A stretch of DNA of 64,000 nucleotides from RGZA01 sp964568585 (GTDB lineage Bacteria; Pseudomonadota; Alphaproteobacteria; UBA9219; RGZA01): positions 21,670-85,669 of the forward strand of contig CAZMQI010000005.1 of assembly GCA_964568585.1 (NCBI GenBank), in the 5' to 3' direction. Below, in pieces: positions 18,101 to 25,460 of this stretch. Position numbers and translations under genes: made by a program. The notes below the pieces were generated by a model. The model was not told the DNA's origin and did no database searches. It worked only from the letters and a program-made list of their open reading frames with translations. Within the stretch, counting starts at the first letter, position 1, and every line of letters starts with the position of its first letter.

Positions 18101-18284
18101 CGACTTCGAGCGGTGAAAATCCAGGTGCCTCCGTGTTAATTTGCACTTGCACATTCGTGATGTCCGGCACGGCATCAATCGGCAAACGCTGAAAATTATA
18201 GACACCGAGTGCTGCAAGAATAAGTGCTACAAGCAAAACCAGCCAACGCTGCCGAATTGAAAAATACACAATTTTTTCTAACAT
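15120..18284 (-). CDS. czcA: Heavy-metal efflux RND pump (CzcA type)
   Basis: At 1054 residues this is a full-length inner-membrane RND proton antiporter that exports divalent metals through a tripartite complex. The N-terminus (YFSIRQRWLVLL, RLPIDAVPDITNVQVQI) and the TM4 signature DFGLIVDGAVIIVEN near residue 400 place it in the HME family. The D...D...E pattern is that of the CzcA-like (Co/Zn/Cd) group and not the Cu/Ag CusA group. The exact ion range cannot be fixed. It is the last gene of the operon czcI-like, czcC, czcB, czcA, nine bases after czcB with an AAGGAA ribosome-binding site. Confidence 0.95.
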   Translation of the reverse strand: MLEKIVYFSIRQRWLVLLVALILAALGVYNFQRLPIDAVPDITNVQVQINTEAPGFSPLEVEQRITYPIETAIAGLPGLDYTRSLSRYGLSQVTVVFREGTDIYFARQLIGERLQSVGSNLPPGMQPTMGPIATGLGEIYMFTVEAKPGATKSDGKPWTPTDLRELQDWVVKPQLRNLKGVTEVNTIGGYEKQFHVTPYPDRLLAYDLTFNDVTQALEWNNANVGAGYIEKFGEQNLIRIPGQIGTLEDIERIVVVKRETQAIRVSDVADVIMGKELRTGAATKDGKEVVLGTVFMLMGENSREVSHRVARALDTINRSLPTGVQAVTVYDRTILVDRTIETVKKNLLEGALLVIVILFLLLGNIRAALITAAVIPLAMLMTITGMVENHISGNLMSLGALDFGLIVDGAVIIVENCLARFGVEQHRLGRMLTRDERFALSAQATAEVVKPSLFGIVIITVVYLPIFALTGVEGKMFHPMAFTVVMALLSALLLSFTFVPAAIAIFVTGRVEEKENVILRCARSVYAPVLSIALKHTRGIVVAATALVVLSGLLASRMGAEFIPSLDEGDIALHALRIPGTSLSQAVGMQTDLEARIMAFPEVDKVFAKIGTAEVATDPMPPSVADAFVMLKPRAAWPDPRKSKAELVAEIEAAVMKIPGNNYEFTQPIQMRFNELISGVRSDVAVKIYGDDMDRLLEAGEAVEKVISGIAGAADAKTEQITGLPVLSISPDRAALERYGINIADVQDVVSVALGGRQVGQVFEGDRRFDIILRLPEILRTDIEALKRLPIPLAGSSDNKAVADFVPLSEVANFTIAPGPNQISRENGKRRVVVTANVRGRDLGSFVTELQQTVTERVTLPPGYWVQYGGTFEQLISASQRLQIVVPVALLLVFMLLFMLFGSTRDALLVFSGVPLALTGGVLALWLRGIPLSISAGVGFIALSGIAVLNGVVMVSFIRKLIDMGKPLDVAISEGALARLRAVLMTALVASLGFVPMALNVGAGSEVQRPLATVVIGGIISSTILTLVVLPALYKLFACQSARTSKEAANVSAN

Positions 18285-18293
18285 GGCGGTTCC

Positions 18294-19592
18294 TTAATGA
18301 TCGTGACTTGCGCCAGATTTTTCAATATCGGCTTTGATGAGGAAGCTATTCTTGGATACATATTCGGTTCCGAGTTTAAGACCGCCCAGCACTTCTGCAT
18401 GGAGATCATCCTTTGCGCCAAGTTCGAGCATCCGCACTTCGTAGGTTTGGCCTACGCGCGCAAACACAACCGTAAAATCGCGAAACCGTTGGAGTGCTGA
18501 AAGTTTGACTGCAAGTGGTGCTTGCCGCTCTGAAACGATCACGTCTGCGCGTACGCCCATGCCGACACGCCAGCGTCCCTCACGGTTATCAAGGCTAACT
18601 CTGGCAACAACAGTCTGATTATTTGCTTCTGCAATAGGTGGCAGTGCTGTTACCGTCGCCTCGGCTTCTGCCGTTCCTAATGCGGCTGTTAAATGCAATT
18701 TTTGCCCAACAGCAACACGGTCAATATCGCGCGGAAAAACGTGCAGTTCAGCCCAGACTTGCGAGAGATCAGCTATGGTGAAGATCGGCTCATCGCCCGC
18801 CACATCCCCAGGATTTGTGTCACGGGCAATAACAATTCCTGCAATAGGAGCTTTAACGGGGTAGGCTTGCAATGAATCATTGCTTTCAACGATTGCTAGC
18901 ACCTCGCCAGCAGCAACGGCTTCGCCAAGTTGTTTTTTGACGTCACGGACGATGCCACGAAATCGCGCCTTGACCCGCGCGGTCGCATTGGGGTCGAGCA
19001 CTATCCGGCCCGTCAAGTTTACCATTTCACGGATGGTTGCTGGCCCAGCAACCTCTGTTTCAAGACCCGATGCCTCCGCAGCCTTGGCGTCAATCGTTGT
19101 ACGACCTTCATAGGATTCATAAGCCCATTCATGCGACTTTCCTGCACGTTCGGCTGTGACTTTCATGTCAAAGGAATGGGGTTCCTCAACAGTCATTGGA
19201 TTTGTTAGTGCGTCTCCCTCCGGCGTTAGGACAAACCGACTAATCTCACCGCCAAGCCGGGTGAGCTCGATTGTAACTTTTATGTCCGCAGGAGCGATTG
19301 GCTTACCTTGTTCATAGGCATAAACGCGAAACTGCGGCGGTACACCGTCCTCAAAGATTGTAAGTTCAATTGCAAAATCGCCATCGACAAGCAAACGTCC
19401 GTTACGCGGGCCACGCTCTGGTTCTTTCCCTTCCGCATGGTCATCATGCGCGTGGTCATCATGCCCATGGCCATCCGCCTCGGCATGTGCATGCTCATCG
19501 GTCGGCCTGGTTTCGCCCTTTGAGAAAACCACAAACATCACAGCCGCTAACACCATAAGCGCAGCAATCGCTATAAATAGTTTATTCTTCAT
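18294..19592 (-). CDS. czcB: Metal efflux periplasmic adaptor (CzcB type)
   Basis: The 432-residue membrane-fusion protein has one N-terminal membrane anchor (LFIAIAALMVLAAVMFVVFS). A striking metal-binding stretch rich in His, Asp and Glu follows at residues about 36-55, then RGPRNGRLLVDGDFAIELTIFEDGVPPQFRVYAYEQGKPI, a beta domain typical of Czc-type adaptors. The lipoyl/barrel region VKAPIAGIVIARDTNPGDVAGDEPIFTIADLSQVW is complete. It links the inner-membrane pump to the outer-membrane channel and may pass ions to it. Its ATG overlaps the stop codon of czcC by four bases. Confidence 0.94.
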   Translation of the reverse strand: MKNKLFIAIAALMVLAAVMFVVFSKGETRPTDEHAHAEADGHGHDDHAHDDHAEGKEPERGPRNGRLLVDGDFAIELTIFEDGVPPQFRVYAYEQGKPIAPADIKVTIELTRLGGEISRFVLTPEGDALTNPMTVEEPHSFDMKVTAERAGKSHEWAYESYEGRTTIDAKAAEASGLETEVAGPATIREMVNLTGRIVLDPNATARVKARFRGIVRDVKKQLGEAVAAGEVLAIVESNDSLQAYPVKAPIAGIVIARDTNPGDVAGDEPIFTIADLSQVWAELHVFPRDIDRVAVGQKLHLTAALGTAEAEATVTALPPIAEANNQTVVARVSLDNREGRWRVGMGVRADVIVSERQAPLAVKLSALQRFRDFTVVFARVGQTYEVRMLELGAKDDLHAEVLGGLKLGTEYVSKNSFLIKADIEKSGASHDH

Positions 19593-20896
19593 TTTTTTAC
19601 TCCATTGATTGACACAGATGTCAAACGCGCAAGCTCAGCTTTTGCAGTATGAAATTCGCGTAGGGCATCAATTTTTTGCTGACGCGCCGAAAACAGGCTT
19701 CGCTGTGCATCTAATACTTCCAAATAAGAAAAACGCCCTGCGTCATAGCCTTCGCGGGCTAAGCGAAATGCCTTCGTTGCGGATGGGAGTATTGAAGCTT
19801 TGAGCGTATTAGCTTCATCGTAGCTACGCATCAATTGCCCGTGGACACGTTCAATGACTGAAGAACGGTCGAGCCACGCTTGCTTATTATCAAGTTCGGT
19901 GCGCAAAGCCTCCTGACGCGCCTTTTCAATATTTCCGCCGTTTAAGTCAAATATGGGGATTGGCATTCCTAAAGAAACAAGTAGTGCGCGGTCACCGGTT
20001 GCTTGAAATTCTCTGACGCCGACACTGACACGTGGATCGGGCAGGGCTTTAGCCTGTTCCAGCTCAATGCGCGCTCTCGCCTGAGCAAGAACACTATTTT
20101 GACGCTCGCGGTCGATCAACGCGTCATCGGGACGCGAAGCGGGGAGGGCATCTGGTTTGTTAATTACGTAGAATACATCTTTTGATAAAGATGCTTCAAA
20201 CGTGTCTTTTCCCATGATTGCCGCGAGGGCTTGGTATGCAACATCGCGTTCGCGGGAAGCTTTATCGAGAGCCAGCTTAGCAGTTGCATGCTCAACTTCT
20301 GATCTGCTTTTTTGTATGAGTGGCGCAGCAGCAGCCCCTACGCGTAGACTAACTGATTGCAGAACATCAGCCGCCAGCTCCTTTTGTTCGGTTGCAAGTT
20401 GGAGGCTCTCCTCGGCTGCAATAGCCGTCATGAAAGCAACGGTCGTATCACGAATGACATCAAGCCGTGCTACTTCTTCATCAAGCGAAGCAAGCTCCAG
20501 TCCAGCATCAGCAATAGCTTTACGGGCGTCAATCTTGCCGGTAAGCGGTAACTGCTGTGAGAGACCATAGTTGAACTCAGCAGATTTAAAGGAACTATAA
20601 GGCCCACTTCCAGCAAAATTCTCTGCACCAACATCTATCTCAGGGTTTGGCCAAGCACCAGCTTGGTCACGCTCACTCCGTGCGGCACTCGTGCCTTTTT
20701 GAACCCCACTCAATCGCGGCGATTGACTAAGTGCCATGGCTATAACCTGGTCAAGAGTCACGCCAGCACCAGCCTTGGAAGCTGTTTTTGTAAGCAGTGG
20801 AATACTGCCGCCATCTATATCTTCAGTCGAAGCTAACGTTGGATGCGCAGCAAAAAGAATGCCACAGAAAAGGCCTATCAAATAGGGAGCGTGCAT
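19589..20896 (-). CDS. czcC: Outer-membrane efflux channel (CzcC/TolC type)
   Basis: A 435-residue outer-membrane factor with a signal peptide (YLIGLFCGILFAAHPTLA). It has the two-fold repeated OEP helical hairpins; for example LDQVIAMALSQSPRLSGVQKGTSAARSERDQAGAWPNPEIDVGAENFAG opens the first and EYLEVLDAQRSLFSARQQKIDALREF-like sequence closes the second. It forms the exit duct of the tripartite metal pump. The gene is followed by czcB with a four-base ATGA overlap. An inverted repeat lies 44 bases upstream (20940-20967). Confidence 0.93.
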   Translation of the reverse strand: MHAPYLIGLFCGILFAAHPTLASTEDIDGGSIPLLTKTASKAGAGVTLDQVIAMALSQSPRLSGVQKGTSAARSERDQAGAWPNPEIDVGAENFAGSGPYSSFKSAEFNYGLSQQLPLTGKIDARKAIADAGLELASLDEEVARLDVIRDTTVAFMTAIAAEESLQLATEQKELAADVLQSVSLRVGAAAAPLIQKSRSEVEHATAKLALDKASRERDVAYQALAAIMGKDTFEASLSKDVFYVINKPDALPASRPDDALIDRERQNSVLAQARARIELEQAKALPDPRVSVGVREFQATGDRALLVSLGMPIPIFDLNGGNIEKARQEALRTELDNKQAWLDRSSVIERVHGQLMRSYDEANTLKASILPSATKAFRLAREGYDAGRFSYLEVLDAQRSLFSARQQKIDALREFHTAKAELARLTSVSINGVKK

Positions 20897-20939
20897 AGGG
20901 AAAACTTTGCAAAAACTTGTTAAGTGATATGGATTAAAG

Positions 20940-20967
20940 CTTTCGGATTAAAATATAAAACCGAAAG
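20940..20967. promoter_or_regulatory. Inverted repeat before czcC
   Basis: CTTTCGG and CCGAAAG are separated by 14 AT-rich bases, in the 98-base space between the czcI-like stop codon and the czcC start. It has no T-run on the minus strand. The AT-rich centre suits an operator for a metal regulator, but an attenuating hairpin is also possible. No regulator gene of the MerR, ArsR or two-component type lies in the island. Confidence 0.4.
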
Positions 20968-20994
20968 ACTTCCATCAGGGGCAACTATAACAAG

Positions 20995-21312
20995 TTATGC
21001 TGTGGGAGGCTCTAAGGCAGGCTCAACAATGGCCGATGCTTTAGACGCGTCACTAAATACAAAGTCAGCCGTTAAGAGTTTGTAATTACCAATATTAATT
21101 TTTTCAAAGATGATGCAAGAGGAGTGCTCACCACAGCATTTATGCGCCGTATGCGAAATACCCATTGTGTTATCTGCACAATCACCCGTTTTTTCTAAAG
21201 CTATCACCACAACATCCGATTGACTTGCAGTGCCATGCATTTCAACAGCATGCACGCAAGGTGCCCAAATAAGGCAAATCACAATGATGATATGAATTAT
21301 TTTTCTAAACAT
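20995..21312 (-). CDS. Small secreted metal-responsive protein (CzcI-like)
   Basis: The 105-residue protein starts with a signal peptide (FRKIIHIIIVICLIWAPCVHA). The mature part is rich in Cys and His, with CADNTMG, HTAHKCCGEHSSC and an acidic C-terminal tail. Small exported Cys/His proteins of this sort (CzcI, CnrY-region proteins) precede czcCBA operons and are thought to bind or report periplasmic metal. The position, first in the operon, supports that. A TTG seven codons upstream (21333) is an alternative start. Neither start has a clear ribosome-binding site, so the exact N-terminus is uncertain. Confidence 0.65.
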   Translation of the reverse strand: MFRKIIHIIIVICLIWAPCVHAVEMHGTASQSDVVVIALEKTGDCADNTMGISHTAHKCCGEHSSCIIFEKINIGNYKLLTADFVFSDASKASAIVEPALEPPTA

Positions 21313-21558
21313 CAGTTGAGTTGAATAAAGCAAAGAAGGGATAACTCATGATTAAGTAGCATATACCTTTTTTGAAAGCAAATTAAGATATAAAAAATTG
21401 GGCATGTTATTGATAAGCAGTACTTTTGTGCGATACAGCTACTGTTGATCTGCCCCCCCCAAATGTGTTGCCTAATGCAAGATGGAAGATTCTACTTGGT
21501 TAGAACAGGAAATTAGCACAAGGCTTCTAAAGTATTATGGTGTCCCGCCCCAATTTTT

Positions 21559-21578
21559 GGGGATATGTTTAGGGGTAT
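21559..21578. repeat. Distal copy of the int-proximal repeat
   Basis: GGGGATATGTTTAGGGGTAT differs from the int-proximal sequence at 9478-9497 by one extra base and one substitution over the shared part. It lies 64 bases inside the right attachment site. It is a candidate integrase arm-binding site. Confidence 0.5.
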
Positions 21579-21641
21579 AGATAGCAAAATCGTCCTGCTT
21601 TGTTATTGTATTTCAAGGCGTAAGCAGTTGAAGTCAAACCC

Positions 21642-21657
21642 CTCCGCTGCTACCATT
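21642..21657. repeat. attR: right attachment-site core
   Basis: CTCCGCTGCTACCATT repeats the last bases of the tRNA-Met gene and its 3' flank. The preceding bases TCAAACCC differ from the tRNA copy at two positions and would give a better paired T-stem. This implies that it is the original chromosomal 3' end, displaced 12.3 kb by the insertion. Confidence 0.88.
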
Positions 21658-21687
21658 AAAAAAGGGTCCCGTAAGGGGCCCTTTTTT
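21658..21687 (+). terminator. Displaced tRNA-Met terminator
   Basis: AAAAAAGGGTCC and GGGCCCTTTTTT form a 12-base stem with one G-U pair and a T-run. It follows attR directly, so it most likely ended tRNA-Met transcription before the island was inserted. Confidence 0.8.
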
Positions 21688-21710
21688 AATGGTAATACCG
21701 CGCGGAAATG

Positions 21711-21734
21711 GTGAGCACCCCCGAGGGGGTTCAC
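21711..21734. repeat. Hairpin in the non-coding stretch after attR
   Basis: GTGAGCACCCCC-GA-GGGGGTTCAC is a nearly perfect palindrome. Together with 21794-21821 it occupies the gene-free region 21688-21885. No T-run follows, and its role is unknown. Confidence 0.45.
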
Positions 21735-21793
21735 AATTTTCGGGAGCATCCGCGCCAGCGGAATAATGCGACCAGAAAATTGCAGCGCAGCAA

Positions 21794-21821
21794 GTCCTGC
21801 GAAGCCTTGGCGAAGCAGGAC
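21794..21821. repeat. Inverted repeat GTCCTGC/GCAGGAC
   Basis: Seven-base arms enclose GAAGCCTTGGCGAA and are flanked by imperfect GCAGCG repeats. The design, short arms in a GC-rich stretch, recalls the palindromic elements in nearby genes, but the sequence is different. Confidence 0.4.
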
Positions 21822-21866
21822 GCAGCGAGCACAATCTCGACGCTGCTACTTTTTCAAACCCAAAAA

Positions 21867-21914
21867 ATATGCAAAAAGCATATTTTTGCAAATCTCTCCT
21901 GATGCTGGTATAAT
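21867..21914 (+). promoter_or_regulatory. Promoter and operator-like repeat of the Abi-alpha gene
   Basis: A -35 box TTGCAA (21886-21891) and a perfect -10 box TATAAT (21909-21914) are separated by 17 bases. Just upstream is the inverted repeat ATATGC-AAAAA-GCATAT (21867-21883), which could bind a repressor or activator. A start-proximal GGAG follows. Confidence 0.7.
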
Positions 21915-21944
21915 CTATCAGCAGTTCAAATAGTGGAGATTCCA

Positions 21945-22574
21945 ATGCTTCCTGTAACTAAAGAGCAATCCAAAGCGATAGAAAAAACTGCTGAATTTGG
22001 AACAACGGCAATCCAAGAAGTGGGGGCTTTGGCGCGTTATATGGGGAGAATAATCGGAACGATTCCTGAAGATGCTGTAGGTCTTGTGTTAGGCGATCCG
22101 TTACGGGCAGTAAGAACAATAATTGCTGCAAAGATTGATGAGCAAGTTCAAAAAATCCTTAAAGATAGAAATGTTGGAGAACCTCAATCAGTAAGTCCAT
22201 CCCTTGCAATTCCATTGTTGCAAGCAGCTTACGATGAAAGCAGGCCTGAACTACAAGATTTATGGGCAAAGTTAATTGCAGCAGCAATGGATCCCACTCG
22301 ATCAAACAGGGTGCGACGTTCTTTTATTGACACTGTAAAAAAGCTCGACCCACTTGATGTGCTGGTTTTAAAAAGACGTTATGAACTTAATATGAACCCA
22401 GCACCCAGTGTTCGCGATTATATGGTTTCACAATTTCAAGTATCTCCTGAAGAAATCATGGTCTCAGTAGACAATCTTGTAGAACTCAGATGCTTATCTT
22501 CACCTCAGATGAATCCTGCAAATTTTCAAATGACAGTATATGGGCGCGAACTTGTAAGAGCGTGCTCAACATAA
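21945..22574 (+). CDS. Abi-alpha (DUF4393) family protein
   Basis: The 209-residue protein matches the Abi-alpha/DUF4393 pattern: PLRAVRTIIAAKIDEQVQKIL, then the conserved PSLAIPLLQAAYDESRPELQDLWAKLIAAAMDPTRSNRVRRSFIDTVKKLDPLDVLVL. The family was named after a phage-exclusion (abortive infection) protein, but most members are untested. A strong promoter precedes it, and GGAG lies seven bases before ATG 21945. A GTG at 21933 overlaps that ribosome-binding site and is less likely to be the start. It lies 288 bases outside the island end, so it is either a chromosomal gene or the relic of an older insertion at the same tRNA. Confidence 0.7.
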   Translation: MLPVTKEQSKAIEKTAEFGTTAIQEVGALARYMGRIIGTIPEDAVGLVLGDPLRAVRTIIAAKIDEQVQKILKDRNVGEPQSVSPSLAIPLLQAAYDESRPELQDLWAKLIAAAMDPTRSNRVRRSFIDTVKKLDPLDVLVLKRRYELNMNPAPSVRDYMVSQFQVSPEEIMVSVDNLVELRCLSSPQMNPANFQMTVYGRELVRACST

Positions 22575-22607
22575 TCCCCGCATTCAACAAACCAAAACAA
22601 AAACTAA

Positions 22608-22865
22608 TCACACACCCAACTTCCGCGCTACCCACACCACCACAATCGCGCCAATCGCCGATGTAAGAATAGCATCGGCCAATGCATTGCCGGGGAAGAT
22701 GGCCACGCCAAGCGTGCCGAGCATCCAATACCCAACCACGCCGCCCAATAATCCCGCAATCAAATATCCAAGTATGCCGGAGCGAAGCCCGCCCATTACA
22801 AAACTGCCGAGCCATCCGCCCGCGATACCAATGCCAGCCGTTACTGCAAGATGTTCAAGGGTCAT
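22608..22865 (-). CDS. GlsB/YeaQ/YmgE family membrane protein
   Basis: The 85-residue protein has three hydrophobic, Gly-rich helices: AGIGIAGGWLGSFVMGG, GYLIAGLLGGVVGYWML and AILTSAIGAIVVVWVARKL. Size and glycine pattern fit the transglycosylase-associated (YeaQ/GlsB) small membrane proteins, often stress-induced, whose function is unknown. A GGAGT site precedes the ATG. It converges with the Abi-alpha gene. Confidence 0.75.
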   Translation of the reverse strand: MTLEHLAVTAGIGIAGGWLGSFVMGGLRSGILGYLIAGLLGGVVGYWMLGTLGVAIFPGNALADAILTSAIGAIVVVWVARKLGV

Positions 22866-22911
22866 GGGATACTCCTAAGATATGTGAACCGGAAAACCTG
22901 CATATGCTGCA

Positions 22912-23619
22912 CTATATATGCGCGTGGTTCAATGCCGCACGCAATTCGCGCCAATTGGGCAAATAGCTATCCATCACTTTTTTAAATGCGGGGCCATGCC
23001 CACGTTCGAAGAAATGACATAATTCATGCACCACCACATATTCCAGATATTCGGGCGGATGTTTCAAAAGTTCCAGATTAAGGCGGATGCGGCGTTTGCT
23101 GGGCGTGCAACTGCCCCAGCGCGTCCGCATCTTTAATACCGTGACGCGCGCAACTTCAATGCCCATGACGGGTTCCCATCTATCGAGCAATAACCGTATC
23201 GCACGGATGGCTTGCGTTTTTTGCCATGCGAGCAGTAGTGCCGTTTGTTTTTTCTTTTTTGATTTGGGGCGCAATAAAATCTTTAACTCACCATCGCTGA
23301 ATAGTATGCGCGATGGGCCATGCGTTTCAGAAATCACAATCGGGTGCGCCTTGCCCCACAGCATTAATTGGGTGGGGTCGGGTTTCACGCGCACGGGTGC
23401 GCGTTTGCTACGCATGCGGGTTTGGTGTTTGATAATCCAGCCCAGTTTGGACAGCGCAAATGCGCGGATGCTTTCAATCGTCATACGCAAGGGTGCTGCA
23501 ATCCGCACACGCCCCGTTTGTGCATATATACGCACATTTATATGCTTGATGGGCTTTCGTGCCACATCGGCGGTCACGCTGCCAATCGTAAGCGTATGGG
23601 GGGTTGGTTTGGATGGCAT
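22912..23619 (-). CDS. YgjP-like zinc metallopeptidase (M48/DUF45)
   Basis: From ATG 23619 the protein has 235 residues. The C-terminal signature is VVVHELCHFFERGHGPAFKKVMDSYLP, with the HExxH zinc motif followed by a third His ligand, and MRTRWGSCTPSKRRIRLNLELLKHPPEYLEYVV before it. Both are typical of the YgjP/SprT-like group that often sits near type I restriction or stress genes. The substrate is unknown. The frame remains open for another 700 bases upstream, but that part is antisense to the antiporter gene and is not real. Confidence 0.85.
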   Translation of the reverse strand: MPSKPTPHTLTIGSVTADVARKPIKHINVRIYAQTGRVRIAAPLRMTIESIRAFALSKLGWIIKHQTRMRSKRAPVRVKPDPTQLMLWGKAHPIVISETHGPSRILFSDGELKILLRPKSKKKKQTALLLAWQKTQAIRAIRLLLDRWEPVMGIEVARVTVLKMRTRWGSCTPSKRRIRLNLELLKHPPEYLEYVVVHELCHFFERGHGPAFKKVMDSYLPNWRELRAALNHAHI

Positions 23620-23707
23620 TGTTTTGCTGGGTTGAATAATAGAAATTTTATGCTGATTATTATTATATTGATTCGATAACACCAAAGTCCACAGCTGAAA
23701 GCTTAGC

Positions 23708-25369
23708 ATGTTCCACGAAACGCCACTTATCGCCATGGTTGTCATCGGCCTGTCGCTGGCGGCGATATTCGGCACGATTGCCCATCGTCTTAAAATATCA
23801 CCGATTGCGGGATATTTGTTGGCTGGCGTGATTGTGGGGCCGCACACACCTGGCTTTGTGGCTGACCAATCGCTGGCGCTGGAACTTGCGGAGCTTGGCG
23901 TCATTCTGTTGATGTTCGGGGTGGGGCTGCATTTTTCAATCAAGGAATTATTATCGGTGCGCGCCATCGCCATCCCCGGCGCCATTGTGCAAATCCTCGT
24001 CTCCACCTTGCTGGGACTGATACTGGCGAAGCTGTTTGGCTGGTCGCTGGGCTCGGCGCTGATGTTCGGGCTTGCGCTGTCGGTTGCCAGTACCGTGGTG
24101 CTGATGCGGACCTTGCGCGAACGCCGTTTGCTCAATTCCGACAATGGTAAAATCGCTGTTGGCTGGCTGATTGTGCAGGACATCATGATGGTGTTTTCGC
24201 TGGTGCTGCTGCCAACCATCCTGCCCTTGCTGGATAGCCCGAATGTAAGCAATGGATTATCGGCAGAAGCCCTTAAAGATGTGGCCATTGCCCTTGGCAT
24301 CACGGTTGGCAAGGTCATCGGCTTTGTGGCGTTCATGTTGATTTTTGGTCGCCGTATTATTCCGTTCGTCTTGCATTATGTGGCGCATACTGGCTCGCGC
24401 GAATTGTTCCGCTTGGTGGTGCTGGCCATTGCGCTCAGCGTTGCATTTATTGCCGCAGAATTATTTGGCGTGTCGCTGGCGCTGGGTGCGTTCTTTGCCG
24501 GTATGATTTTAAGCGAGTCCGAACTCAGCCAACGCGCGGCAGAAGAAACCTTGCCGCTGCGCGATGCGTTCGCGGTGCTGTTCTTCGTTTCCGTGGGCAT
24601 GTTGTTCAACCCGATGATTTTAATTTTTCAGACATGGCAAGTGGCCGCCACCGTCGTCGTCATCATTTTGGGCCAGTCGCTGGCGGCATTCGGCGTGATG
24701 CTATTGCTGCGAAAACCCTTTACCAGCGCGGTGTTTATGGCCGCCAGCCTTGGCCAGATTGGTGAATTTTCTTTCATCCTCGCCAGCCTTGGCGTGAAGA
24801 TGGGTGTCATCTCGGCGGATGGCCGTGACATCATTTTGGCAGGCGCGATATTCTCCATCCTCCTCAATCCTGTCATCTTCGCGCTTCTGGAACGTCTGCA
24901 TCCGGCGATTGGGATAAAAGAACCCAAGCTCGATAAAACACTGCCGACTGAAATCACCACGCTGGAAGATCATGTGGTGCTGATTGGCTATGGCAATGTG
25001 GGCGGCAAAATCGGAACAGCGTTGATGGAACGCGGCGAAGCATTATATGTGATGGATGAAAGCAACAAAACCATTCAGGAATTGGCGAAAAAACACATCG
25101 CCGGTATTCACGGCAATGCGCTCACGCTGCTGGGAATGGCCAATTTGAAAAAAGCAAAAGCATTGCTTGTTGCCATCCCCGATAGTTTTGAAGCAGGGCA
25201 AATCGTTACCAAAGCGCGTGCCATCAACAAGGATTTATTTATCATCGCTAGAGGCCACAGCGCGGCGGAAAGCGATCATTTACGCAATTGCGGCGCATCC
25301 AAAACCATCACCGGCGCTATGGAAATCGCGCAGGCGATGGTTGAGAAATGCAAGATAGGCAATGCCTAA
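23708..25369 (+). CDS. CPA2 cation:proton antiporter with RCK domain (YbaL/KefB type)
   Basis: The 553-residue inner-membrane protein has about twelve helices of the Na+/H+ exchanger fold, including AGYLLAGVIVGPHTPGFV, GVILLMFGVGLHFSIKELL and GIVQDIMMV-like sequence. A C-terminal TrkA-N nucleotide-binding domain begins at about residue 415 (HVVLIGYGNVGGKIGTALMERGEALYVMDES). The length equals E. coli YbaL, the nearest relative I can name. It should export K+ or Na+ in exchange for protons, gated by a dinucleotide. No ancillary KefF/KefG gene is adjacent. It is divergent from the metallopeptidase gene. Confidence 0.9.
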   Translation: MFHETPLIAMVVIGLSLAAIFGTIAHRLKISPIAGYLLAGVIVGPHTPGFVADQSLALELAELGVILLMFGVGLHFSIKELLSVRAIAIPGAIVQILVSTLLGLILAKLFGWSLGSALMFGLALSVASTVVLMRTLRERRLLNSDNGKIAVGWLIVQDIMMVFSLVLLPTILPLLDSPNVSNGLSAEALKDVAIALGITVGKVIGFVAFMLIFGRRIIPFVLHYVAHTGSRELFRLVVLAIALSVAFIAAELFGVSLALGAFFAGMILSESELSQRAAEETLPLRDAFAVLFFVSVGMLFNPMILIFQTWQVAATVVVIILGQSLAAFGVMLLLRKPFTSAVFMAASLGQIGEFSFILASLGVKMGVISADGRDIILAGAIFSILLNPVIFALLERLHPAIGIKEPKLDKTLPTEITTLEDHVVLIGYGNVGGKIGTALMERGEALYVMDESNKTIQELAKKHIAGIHGNALTLLGMANLKKAKALLVAIPDSFEAGQIVTKARAINKDLFIIARGHSAAESDHLRNCGASKTITGAMEIAQAMVEKCKIGNA

Positions 25370-25460
25370 ACGCCTGTCCCACAGGCACTGCCTTGATATT
25401 TACCATTCCTTTGCAAAATCAGGCCTAATCTTGTGTCCTCTTCTATGAAGGACCAGCCTA

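Noticed and set aside
23620..24336. A 700-base upstream extension of the metallopeptidase frame
   Set aside because: It is antisense to the antiporter gene and its translation (Ser, Met, Thr-rich) is not protein-like. The gene starts at ATG 23619.
25372..25386. Hairpin GCCTGT-CCC-ACAGGC after the antiporter gene as a terminator
   Set aside because: The stem is only six bases with no T-run, so it was not listed as a feature.
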